From Eustoma russellianum (Eukaryota; Streptophyta; Magnoliopsida; Gentianales; Gentianaceae): DNA of 64,000 nucleotides. Each line of letters begins with the position of its first letter. Position 1 is the stretch's first letter. Where the stretch lies: NCBI GenBank assembly GCA_036186865.1, contig AP025056.1:30983496-31047495 (forward strand), read 5' to 3'. A program made the translations under genes and the position numbers. Positions 1 to 10,255 of this stretch are shown here, one piece after another. The notes beneath the pieces are model-generated. The model was not told the origin of the DNA. It saw nothing but the letters and a program-made list of their open reading frames with translations, and made no database searches.

Positions 1-1419
1 CAATGTGGGGGCTGAAAACGTTTGCCAAGGATGTTGTCCTCTATTCCAAATTGATTTGAACCCAAGCTATGTCAAAGAACATCTTAAAGACACCCTTTAA
101 GCTTTAACCTTTGTTCTTGGCTCAATCTATGCCAAACCTCTTCCTCTTTGGCACTCCAACACACCTAAAACCTCTAAGAGACCCTAAGATGCTTGTAAAC
201 CAAATAAAGAAGCAAATACAAACAAGTTCTAGGCTGGAACTTGTAAGAAAACCGTTTGGTGGCTTTAAACCTCAACTTGAAATGTTGAAAACTCCTTGAA
301 GGAAATTCTGGTTTTTGATAAATTGATAAGTGTTAATTGTTGTGTTTACAATCTGATTCTAACTCTACTTATAACAAACTAAAATGCTAAGAAGTACAAG
401 TTTTAATGTACAAAGTACTACACTAAAATAAGGTGCTTGCTTTTGTACAACTTTTGCTCCAAGATTGCTGGTTGCTTTGCCGTGTAATCCTCTCCATTTC
501 CAGCCTTCTTTTCTTGATTTTTTTTTGATTGGATAAAAGATGGAGCAGCTTGCTTTGAGAAAGCCTTTGATTGGTTGCAACTTGTAGCTTGAATTTTCAA
601 AGAACTTAACCAAAACATACGTTCACTTCTTTTGCAAGATTCAGCCTAGGTTTTGATTGGTTGATGTAGTGTGCTGCTTGCTTGACCTTGGTTTTGATTG
701 GTTCTTACTTTGGTGTTGAATTTTCAAACATAATTCTCTTAGACAACGTTGGTTTCCTTGCTTGAAATCAGCCAAAATTCTGATTGGTTCAAGAAGTGTG
801 CAGCTTGGATAAAACTTGGCTTTGATTGGTTCTTACTTTGTGTTGAATTTTCAAAGATATTATGTTAAGAACCAGCCGAAAATCTCATGCCCTTTGATTG
901 GATCCTTGGTTGAGCAGCTTGTTGAATGTTTCTAACTTGATTGTGATTGGTTAAATCATTTGCAAGACTCTTTCTCATTGGTTGAAGGCTTGAGCTGCTT
1001 CCTCATTCTTGTTTTCAACGTGAAGGACATCTTGAATTTGACATGAATGCTTGTCACCACCTTGCTTGTAAGCTACTTGAATATCACCTACTTGCTTGGA
1101 CAAAAATTCAGATTCTAATTTGCATCTCCAAGCTTTGTTTGAACAATGATATCATTTGATCAAATGGAACATGGATTGATAGGTGTTCATGCTTCTTCAA
1201 TGTAAAGCTCTCTTTGACCTACCTTCAAAGACACCAAGCAACAAACACAATATGCACAACATATATGACATGTCCTAAGGGTTAGTTAAGACTATAAGAC
1301 ATAAGAACTAGCACTAGTGTGTGCGGAGTGAACAGTGAAATGTCATGTCTTACAGAACTAACATATGACAATAAATGATGCATGAAAATATGTTGTGTTG
1401 ACCCATCGTGGGCTCATCA
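1..1419 (-). repeat. 3' LTR of B-1
   Basis: Direct repeat of 4861-6279. Read on the minus strand it starts TGATGAGCCCACGATGGG and ends GGCTCATCA; the final bases of the repeat are cut off by the window start. It carries a series of CCAAT boxes (ATTGG on the plus strand). Short ORFs inside it occur in both LTRs and are not genes. Confidence 0.95.
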
Positions 1420-1432
1420 TTCCCTCCCTCTT
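1420..1432 (-). other. Polypurine tract of B-1
   Basis: The minus strand reads AAGAGGGAGGGAA directly before the 3' LTR. It is the usual plus-strand primer for reverse transcription. Just upstream, at about 1440-1455, is ATTCGAGGACGAAT, a tail shared with the end of family A pol. Confidence 0.85.
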
Positions 1433-1571
1433 GAAAATGATTCGTCCTCGAATCTCAACATGGATAGAATAAGGGATAGGGGTTTAGGATGTACACGTAT
1501 GCTCAACTACACCATAACCAAATAGGAACATGATAATACAAATGGTGAAGGTGAAATACCTTGGTGCATCC

Positions 1572-2867
1572 TTATCTTTGAAGAAAGAATAAGGTGTGTA
1601 CACGCTTTCTAAAATGTTTAGGATGTATTAACAATATGATAACAAAAATTTTAGAACACATACATCCTATCAGATAAAACATCATCCAAAAAGGATATTG
1701 CAACATGTTAACACTAAATGTACAAATCTTACAAACATGTGCAATATTTAGACAAGATGTATCAATTGAGATGACAATAGGTAGACATTCAACAAGATGA
1801 GATGAAATAGATATTTCAGAAATAGAATCTTCATCTATACTAAAGATGTCATTCAATTCATTAACTAGTTCATCCAAAGATTTATGTTCATTTGTAGCTG
1901 AATTTATTTCACTAATGGCATCATGATCAAGCTCTACATCAAGTAGACAATCTAGTTCAGCTAACATCAAATCATAAGAATCTAGTTTATCAATGTCATT
2001 CTCAACAGAATTACTTATATCAATCTCATCAATGAAATGTACAGGATGTAATTCAGATTGTAACCCAGAAACAAGCATCTCAGCAGAATGCAGATCATGC
2101 ACAGGGCTTTCATTTATATGCATGTCACAATGTAAACCATTTTCAGACAAAGTGTTATCACAATTAACATCATCTATAAGCAAATGACTAACACTTTGGA
2201 AATCACCAACAGATTCAAGTGAAGGGTCTTCTTCAGACATTCCACAAGGTTGAACAGGCAATTCAAATAAAGGAGTTTCAGTTTCAGGCATGTTGGGGCT
2301 AATTTCATACAAACCATCATTCACAGAAATGTCAGATTGCAAGTCTTTGTTCTTTTCAGATTCTACCAATACTTGCACCATGTCTCTAAGTTGAAGCAAT
2401 GCATTTTCAATATTATCCATAGTCTTACTCGAATTGCTTAACTTATTTGGATTTGGTTTGTCATTTTTAAAATCACAAAAGTTCAGTTCATGCCCATTGT
2501 TTTGATTAACTTGGCATGGGATTAGGTTTGATTGAACAATCTTTGCCTTTTTATACATGTCATTAAGTGATGAGAATTTTTCATTTAACATGCAATCGGC
2601 AATTTCTTTATCTAGACCAGCAAAGAACCTAATCATGCTTAATTCCTCATGTTCTTCAACATAAGCATAGTACAAATCATCAAGCATTTCATTGTAATAT
2701 GCACTAACGTCTTTATTGCACTGAGGAAGAGTTTGATATCTAGGAGTTTTACATTCCCAATATCCAACCCATAAACCATTCGTACGACCAAAGGAGTTCA
2801 TACGTTTTTCCAGTTCATCATAGTCTTTCCTATGGCATTCAACTCCCCAAATGGTTTTCAGAATCAT
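1572..2867 (-). CDS. Gag-like ORF of family B, with acidic linker and hydrophobic C terminus
   Basis: 431 codons, starting ATG. Residues ~50-130 resemble the core of Ty3/gypsy gag: a YYNE motif, then EEHEELSMIRFFAGLDKEIAD, which parallels YY(K)EL...EPEEA..RFLHGLNREIAQ in the family A gag. Residues ~150-360 are acidic and rich in D, E, S, N and H. Residues ~380-415 are hydrophobic and Cys-rich and could span a membrane. The protein ends with HPKHFRKR and a short tail. There is no zinc knuckle and no enzyme domain. The B-2 copy has exactly the same length and about 90% identity by eye, so the frame appears to have been kept. A gag-derived packaging or assembly role is inference. A membrane location is suggested only by hydrophobicity. 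Confidence 0.8.
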   Translation of the reverse strand: MILKTIWGVECHRKDYDELEKRMNSFGRTNGLWVGYWECKTPRYQTLPQCNKDVSAYYNEMLDDLYYAYVEEHEELSMIRFFAGLDKEIADCMLNEKFSSLNDMYKKAKIVQSNLIPCQVNQNNGHELNFCDFKNDKPNPNKLSNSSKTMDNIENALLQLRDMVQVLVESEKNKDLQSDISVNDGLYEISPNMPETETPLFELPVQPCGMSEEDPSLESVGDFQSVSHLLIDDVNCDNTLSENGLHCDMHINESPVHDLHSAEMLVSGLQSELHPVHFIDEIDISNSVENDIDKLDSYDLMLAELDCLLDVELDHDAISEINSATNEHKSLDELVNELNDIFSIDEDSISEISISSHLVECLPIVISIDTSCLNIAHVCKICTFSVNMLQYPFWMMFYLIGCMCSKIFVIILLIHPKHFRKRVHTLFFLQR

Positions 2868-4838
2868 GTTTAATCAAAACAATCTCAAAAGCCAAATAAA
2901 ATATTGACAAGATGCAAATACTCTACTTTATGTTGACAATTGTTCAAAACAGCAATTTGGACTATATCTCCTAAAGATTCAAGTAAATCACAGAAGTCAA
3001 AATTGTTGTTCGGGCTGAAAGAAATCTACGGGGTTGTTTTAAGACAATCCCTTAATTTACTTTACAGCATATGCAATTATCAATTGTAGCAAAGTGAAAG
3101 TAAAGTCATACAAACAAAGTGCTAGCAAGGGTTTGCTTTAGAAACTTTCAATATTTCAAAACTACAACACTTTGGGGTTTGGTTTGGGCGCTTTTTTTTC
3201 TTTTGAGCTTTGCACGGGATTTTCCCTTTATGCAACGTTTAACTTTGGGCTTTTCCTCACTTGGCTTTCTTGTGCAATTCTCTCTTTGTCTTGCCTCTTA
3301 CTTGTTGACAATTTTGGCTTTTCTCTCGCGTATTTCTCAATCAAGCTTAATTTTCTTTCTTTGGACGGCTTTGCTTGATTGTTGTGAGACTACTGCTCAC
3401 GGCCTACATGAGACATTGCCCACGGCCTTTAATTGCACAAGATTGGTTGTATTTGGAATTTGAAAGTTCCTCGTACACAACACGGCTAAACACTATGTAG
3501 TGGAAATTCAATTCACAATTACAACAAGATCAAATTGTATATAGTGCAATGTAAGTTCAGAAATTGGTCTAAAACAACAATGGGAAAGCTCTTTAACAAT
3601 GTGGGGCTTAAACAATTCCTAAATTTCAGAATATATCTAAGTCCAACAAGTTGTTTGAATCAATTGAAATCAACAAAAAGATAAAGCTATTAGCATGTAC
3701 CAAGATTTCAAATGAGCTTTTAAAAGTTGTTTTAATCCACACGGTTTTGGACAGTTTGCTCTTTTTTCTATTTTCTGTTTTTGATGCAAGTGAACTTACT
3801 AATTCTAATATGGCTAAATGCAATTTAGTTGAGTCTAAATGAAGTTTACAATGCTGGTTATTAGTAACTAAATGGAAAATCAGTTTTGATGCTAAGTATG
3901 ATAACTTGTTTTGTTTTTGTTTTCAAGTGATCTAACCTACTTGTTTTTGTTTGGTTTTTGTTTTTATGATGCAATCAGATTCTAACTAAATGAAATTAGA
4001 TGCATCTCCTTGTGTTTTACCTAACAAACGTACATGAACTAGAGAGACTAGGCAGCACACTCTATTTAGCTAAACTACTTTGCTTTGGTTCTTTGGTTTT
4101 CGGTTTTCTTGAGCTGAACTAGACAACCATCTAAACACTTAAACTATGTTGTAATCTAGCCAAACTAAGCTAAAGAAGGCAGTACTAAAAACGTTACAAA
4201 CAGTTTGTTCACAAGTACTAAAAACAGGATTTTAACTATTTGAATACAAGCTAAAGTTTCAACTAATCTAGTTTTGTGTTCAAGTTTTCTGATTTTAAGG
4301 ACACAACTACACTAACACTCAAACTACTAAATCAAGGTCTAATGATGTTTATCTAAGCTAGATAAGGAAGCATAGAAAACGTTCAAAACAGTTTGCACAT
4401 AGGAACTAAAAACAGAATTTTCTAACTACTACAACTTGATGAATAACCAAACTATCAACTAGCCTATTTTGTGTTCAAGGTTTTCTGATTTAAGGAGTCA
4501 ATCAAACTATCATTTAAGACTACTAGATTAGTGTCTAATGAACAATATCTAAGCTAGATTAAACTAGACAAGCTGGTTACACACGGTTTTAACTTGAGCT
4601 ACACATTCAGCTTCTAACACACCTAAAACTAGTCTAAGTTGTTTTTGTGGTCAGTTTTCGTTTTGCCTATTTAAACTAAGTTACCAAGCTATATTATACT
4701 ATCTAACAAGCACTTTAAAACATAATCTAACTATTAAAACAAACAGCAACTAAACGTGCTAAAAATCAGTTCAACATTGGGCAGCAACAATCATATGCAA
4801 ATCTAATCAATGTAGACATGAATAGAAGACTAACCAAG
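2868..4838 (-). other. Non-coding leader of B-1
   Basis: About 2 kb between the primer site and the ORF, AT-rich, with no ORF I would support. Parts match the leader of B-3 (52036-53787) in the opposite orientation, including a CACGGCC-containing stretch near 3400. It may hold packaging or dimerisation signals, but none is recognisable by eye. Confidence 0.7.
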
Positions 4839-4850
4839 GCTTTGATACCA
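4839..4850 (-). other. Primer binding site of B-1 (tRNA-iMet type, one mismatch)
   Basis: The minus strand reads TGGTATCAAAGC, two bases inside the 5' LTR end. The other family B copies have TGGTATCAGAGC, complementary to the 3' end of initiator tRNA-Met. B-1 has A for G at position 9. Confidence 0.85.
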
Positions 4851-4852
4851 AT

Positions 4853-6279
4853 TGATGAGCCAATGTGGGGGCTGAAAACGTTTGCCAAGGATGTTGTCCT
4901 CTATTCCAAATTGATTTGAACCCAAGCTATGTCAAAGAACATCTTAAAGACACCCTTTAAGCTTTAACCTTTGTTCTTGGCTCAATCTATGCCAAACCTC
5001 TTCCTCTTTGGCACTCCAACACACCTAAAACCTCTAAGAGACCCTAAGATGCTTGTAAACCAAATAAAGAAGCAAATACAAACAAGTTCTAGGCTGGAAC
5101 TTGTAAGAAAACCGTTTGGTGGCTTTAAACCTCAACTTGAAATGTTGAAAACTCCTTGAAGGAAATTCTGGTTTTTGATAAATTGATAAGTGTTAATTGT
5201 TGTGTTTACAATCTGATTCTAACTCTACTTATAACAAACTAAAATGCTAAGAAGTACAAGTTTTAATGTACAAAGTACTACACTAAAATAAGGTGCTTGC
5301 TTTTGTACAACTTTTGCTCCAAGATTGCTGGTTGCTTTGCCGTGTAATCCTCTCCATTTCCAGCCTTCTTTTCTTGATTTTTTTTTGATTGGATAAAAGA
5401 TGGAGCAGCTTGCTTTGAGAAAGCCTTTGATTGGTTGCAACTTGTAGCTTGAATTTTCAAAGAACTTAACCAAAACATACGTTCACTTCTTTTGCAAGAT
5501 TCAGCCTAGGTTTTGATTGGTTGATGTAGTGTGCTGCTTGCTTGACCTTGGTTTTGATTGGTTCTTACTTTGGTGTTGAATTTTCAAACATAATTCTCTT
5601 AGACAACGTTGGTTTCCTTGCTTGAAATCAGCCAAAATTCTGATTGGTTCAAGAAGTGTGCAGCTTGGATAAAACTTGGCTTTGATTGGTTCTTACTTTG
5701 TGTTGAATTTTCAAAGATATTATGTTAAGAACCAGCCGAAAATCTCATGCCCTTTGATTGGATCCTTGGTTGAGCAGCTTGTTGAATGTTTCTAACTTGA
5801 TTGTGATTGGTTAAATCATTTGCAAGACTCTTTCTCATTGGTTGAAGGCTTGAGCTGCTTCCTCATTCTTGTTTTCAACGTGAAGGACATCTTGAATTTG
5901 ACATGAATGCTTGTCACCACCTTGCTTGTAAGCTACTTGAATATCACCTACTTGCTTGAACAAAAATTCAGATTCTAATTTGCATCTCCAAGCTTTGTTT
6001 GAACAATGATATCATTTGATCAAATGGAACATGGATTGATAGGTGTTCATGCTTCTTCAATGTAAAGCTCTCTTTGACCTACCTTCAAAGACACCAAGCA
6101 ACAAACACAATATGCACAACATATATGACATGTCCTAAGGGTTAGTTAAGACTATAAGACATAAGAACTAGCACTAGTGTGTGCGGAGTGAACAGTGAAA
6201 TGTCATGTCTTACAGAACTAACATATGACAATAAATGATGCATGAAAATATGTTGTGTTGACCCATCGTGGGCTCATCA
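4853..6279 (-). repeat. 5' LTR of B-1
   Basis: 1427 bp, bounded by TGATGAGCC and GGCTCATCA on the plus strand, an inverted terminal pair. It contains several CCAATCA boxes (as TGATTGG on the plus strand) upstream of a degenerate TATA (TTATAAGTAG, minus strand, about 5221-5232). Confidence 0.95.
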
Positions 6280-6524
6280 ACTTACCTACAAAGCACACAC
6301 AAAGAAGCAAGGATCACAAGAAAACAAGACAAAAATTCAAAATAAAGAATACGCGCACACTCATAGATGCTCATAGTGTGGGTTCAATAAAGTGAACCCA
6401 ATGAACCTTATGTTCATCTTGAACATGCTTATACAAGAAGGTTCCAACTTGATGTCCAAGTTCTCTAGCCCTCCTTCTTGTCATAGGACCCATAACCTCT
6501 TGATGGGATCCCCGATCCTCATCA
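6280..6524 (-). repeat. Remnant of a family A LTR (U3 start), host of B-1
   Basis: The minus strand begins TGATGAGGATC at 6524 and matches the first ~245 bases of the A-1 LTR. The rest lies beyond B-1, to the left of the window. A 7-bp spacer (6525-6531) separates it from the next family A LTR. Confidence 0.85.
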
Positions 6525-6531
6525 ATAAATT

Positions 6532-7366
6532 TGATGCGTGCAAGACGTGGGCTCCTAACTTTTCCACCTCCAAACGTCCTTCATAATGGGTTAGACACAA
6601 GAAAGAAGACTTTCCCCTTGCTTCCTTAGTGAAACCAACAATTGGTTCAACGAGCAAAAACCAAGACTTCAAGATGGTCGTTGTTCAGGCAAACCACAAT
6701 GGCCCTCCTAGACGGCACCTTAGAGCAATGGCAACACCTTAAGAATGCTCAACTTTGAAGGATATTAACCTAAGTTTTTAATGCAAAACTAAGAAAACAA
6801 AGTCTTACAAGAATAGGAGAAAATATCAAGAATTTTATTTCATCAAAGTTCTTTTGCCAATGCGCCGCAAGGGTCTATTTATAGGTTGAAAACTCGTCCC
6901 TATCAGCCTTAAAACGAGTAGAAATTATTTCAAATAAGCTAGCTAACAAAGGTTTAAAAGCTAAAAATTGTTTGAATTCAAAACTAATACAAATCGTAGC
7001 TAAAATTTCAATTGATTGCAGGATGCCATCTTCACCATATCCAGCCATGTATGATGACCAAATGAGGGTGTTAGAGACTTGATTTGATGTTGAGGAAGTG
7101 GTTGGAGTTGAATTCAAAGCTTGGTTGAAGATTGAATCCAAATTGAGTTTGAATTTGAATTCAAATTTGGATTCAATTTTGAGTTGTCTTATCCTCATTC
7201 TTTCTTCAAGGTTGGCATGTCGATGGATTCAAAAGTGGCTGAAATCTTTATGTTGTGTCTTGAAATTTGAGTATCAAATTGGTTGGAACTTGAAATTCAA
7301 ATCATCTTAGAATTTAAATTCAAGTTTAACTTCAAGTTGATCTTCCTTTTTGAACTTCATGTGGCC
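6532..7366 (-). repeat. Family A LTR, 3' part, split by C-1
   Basis: The plus strand begins TGATGCGTGCAAG, the complement of a family A LTR end. It carries a TATA box (TATTTATA, 6876-6883) and blocks of TTGAATTCAA. It is cut at 7366 by C-1 and continues at 18699-19129. No internal region or primer site is attached, so it behaves as a solo or rearranged LTR. Confidence 0.85.
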
Positions 7367-10069
7367 TGTTGTGATATATCATGTTTGAATGATTGCAAAA
7401 TGCATATGTGAGCATGTAGATTGTTGTGATATATTGCAAAATGCATATGTGAGCATGTATGTGTGTATAACGTTTAAAGTATATGTGTGCATGAGATTGA
7501 ATTTATGAGCTAGAATTTATGAGCTAAATGTGAAATTGATTGAATGAATCAAGATTGAACAAGTTTGATTAAGATCATGAGATTGAACTTGGCCAATTCA
7601 ATCACATGTCTAAATCAAGATATGTTCAAACTGATCTTAGATGATATATATGCCAATACATGTTAATTATATGATCTAACCAAGCCTTGAAGTCACATGA
7701 CTTACAATATAAGGCAAATTGCTCGGTTTAGTATCCTATTGCAGGTTTTGGTTCATATCTTGAGCAAATGAACTCCAAATTGAGTCATTCAAAAGCCCAC
7801 ATGATCCTTATTCAATTTAGAATCTAATTGGCTGAGGAAAAGCATGCTTGACACGGATAAAAACTGACTTGACACGGTGGTGAAGCTTATTGATCTTTAT
7901 AAGGGTTATTTTGGTAATTTCACCATTTGGACTTCTCATTCTTATTTGGTCTTCTTCCAACGGATTTATATGATCATATGACACATTTATAAGTCATGTC
8001 ACATCATGGCAAAAATGAATCTGGAGCAGCACCATGTCTAGGTTCATCCTAGGACAAAATTCCTATTTTTGTGCTAAGGGGTATTCTGGTCTCTTCACTT
8101 GCCAATGGATCTTCTAATGTGTTATATATTGTTTATATGATGTTTATATGTGTTTATGTCACATATAGTACATGTCCTATATTTATGGAAACGGGCAGCA
8201 TGGGCAGCATGGTATCTCAATTGGAATTCTTGTGTTATGGTTATCACATATATGGTTTTCTTGGAATTTTTGGCATTCTTCATATGGTATTCTATGCTAC
8301 ATGTTGAAGACATAAATGGCTATATATTATATGTGTGCAAACGAATATTGGCACACAAATCATGTTCAAATTTTCAGATTTTGAACAAGTCAAGGCAAGT
8401 TGAAATAAATCCTATTTTGGTGCTGATTTCAAATGACTATTCTTGTATATGTTTACAACGGCTATTTTGGTTCAAATTTGGAGCAAAAATCTCTCAACCA
8501 AGAAAGCTATGCAACGGCTATGTGTTCAAAAGTTGAAGACTAATTCAAACTCAAAAGCTTGGCTGATTTCTATCTATCTTTGAACTACTCTCCAATGCCT
8601 ATCTTCTAGGCCATTCCAACGTTCATTTAGTGTTCAAAATGAGGAGATAAAATTGTGCAAAATACACGCCAATTCAGCTGCATACATGGCAAGTTATTTA
8701 CACATGGACATTGTTGATTGGGAGCTGCCTTTTAAACGTTCAAATGAAGTCATTTTCCACCTCATTCCAACGTTTATAATGGGATAAGATGAAGGATAAA
8801 AGTTCAGTTTGAAGACCAATTCAAAGCAACAAAAGATAAGCTTAAGTTTGAAAGCTAGAAAAGTGCTGAAATCTCTCCATTCTTCAACCATTCCAACGTC
8901 TACTTTGAGGAGCCTTTAGGCTGTCCTCTTGGCTATAAATAGCTCCAAAGGTGAAGAGTAAAAGTGCACCAACAAAAAACAAAAGAAAAGCAAGCAAGAC
9001 ATTCAGCTCTTTGTCTCCATTCTTCTCTTCTACTCTTCTATATTGAAGAACACATTTGCAGCAAGCTTTATGATTGTATAGTTCTTCATTTCTTGTCATT
9101 TCAACACCTTTTAAACGACATATTGTAAGGGAGAAGCTGGTGTATAAAGCTTACTCCTTAGAGGTGAGCAAAAGGTGCAAAGGTGCAAAGGTGAAACAAA
9201 CTAGTTGCTGTTTGTTTTGGTGAAGTCTCTTGAAGAAGTTGGTGAAAAGCTTCTTCCTTTGGCTTTGTAAGGTGATATTGGTGTTTGGTGTTTAGTGAAA
9301 TCCAAGAGAAGGTGTCTCTTGGGACTGGAGTAGGTCACATTGACCGAACCAGGATAATTCCTTGTGTTCTTTACTTATTTCCTGCACTTACTGTTTTCTG
9401 CCTGAGAATTACACTAACTTGGCACGCATAATTGAACAAGCAAACAGTCTTAGAATTGCATGAATTTTGGATATATTATACTTCAATGTGTTAGCTTTCA
9501 TTAGCCGCAAGAATCACTAAATTCTAAGGAGTTTAGCATATTCAAATCGTCTTCACAAAATTGTTGCTACATTCTGTGAACAATTCTGACCAGTGTGCAA
9601 AACTTGTTCAATTTGAATAGGTTATCCTGCGAATCTTGAAGTGAGCCTTATATCAAATTAAACTAGACATCATAAGGTTTAATTTGACATAAGATTCATC
9701 AAAATAGCACGGGTAGATTTTGAGATATCATTGTTTGAAGTTAAGCTAACATTCTGCCTGAAACTGCCAGAATTGCACACTTTACTTATCTTGCTTATTT
9801 GAACGTGCAAACTTGCTTGGAATTGACTGAAATTTTTATGACATACTATAAACATTCTAAACTTGATCTCTGCCAAGTTTGAGAGCTTGCACAGGTGTAT
9901 AAGTGGTTCAACCAAAACACTCAAAACAGTGAACTGTTTCTGGAAATTCCAGAACCTGAGGCTAAAGAGGCAAAGGGGTCTTCAAACAATTTTTTGAAGG
10001 TAATTGTAGTGTAATTTCCGCTAACCCACTATTCACCCCCCCCTCTAGTGGTGCTATACAGGTCCAACA
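7367..10069 (+). repeat. 5' LTR of C-1
   Basis: 2703 bp, TGTTGTGATATATC ... GGTCCAACA. The first bases recur 55 bp downstream at 7422. ORFs of up to 128 codons inside it recur in the 3' LTR and have no recognisable domain. Confidence 0.96.
8933..8941 (+). promoter_or_regulatory. TATA box of the C-1 5' LTR
   Basis: CTATAAATA in the LTR, conserved in all four family C LTRs (17562-17570 plus; 36669-36677 and 45356-45364 minus). It is the probable core promoter; a transcription start about 30 bp downstream is inferred. Confidence 0.75.
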
Positions 10070-10071
10070 AG

Positions 10072-10083
10072 TGGTATCAGAGC
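10072..10083 (+). other. Primer binding site of C-1 (tRNA-iMet)
   Basis: TGGTATCAGAGC, two bases after the 5' LTR. It matches the complement of the initiator tRNA-Met 3' end. Confidence 0.92.
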
Positions 10084-10255
10084 AAGGTTGAGCACCATAT
10101 TCTTATTTGAGCTGAAAACAGTTTACACTCCAAGTTGCAAAGTTGCTGGAAATTTTCTGGTTGTCTTATATTCTTCATATTTGGTATCTACAACAAGGTG
10201 ACACTTTCTTTCCTTCTTATAAGTGTTTTAAACGTTTTCTCACACACTAAGAAGC

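Larger units (their letters stand above)
1..6279 (-). mobile_element. B-1: complete non-autonomous LTR retrotransposon (LARD-like, family B)
   Basis: The element lies on the minus strand. Its 3' LTR is 1-1419 (about 8 bases fall before the window) and its 5' LTR is 4853-6279. The internal part, 1420-4852, has a purine tract at 1420-1432, one 431-aa ORF and a primer site at 4839-4850. There is no protease, integrase, RT or RNase H, so it needs enzymes from another element. The LTRs differ at one place I can see (G at 1099, A at 5959), so insertion was recent. It sits inside a family A LTR. The right flank ACTTA is the expected target duplication; the left copy lies outside the window. Confidence 0.93.

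Noticed and set aside
365..618. ORFs of 82 and 66 codons in the B-1 LTR
   Set aside because: Present in both LTRs because of the repeat, and not kept in B-2 or B-3.
3119..3463. 114-codon hydrophobic ORF opposite to B-1
   Set aside because: Antisense to the B-1 leader. The matching stretch in B-3 has a different, shorter frame.
8071..8536. Overlapping ORFs of 78 and 128 codons in the C-1 LTR
   Set aside because: They repeat in the other LTR and in altered form in C-2. They lack any domain and lie upstream of the TATA box, so they are chance frames in U3.
10072..10083. Part of a tRNA gene
   Set aside because: The 12-base match is complementary to the tRNA 3' end and lies next to an LTR; no cloverleaf follows. 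It is a primer site.
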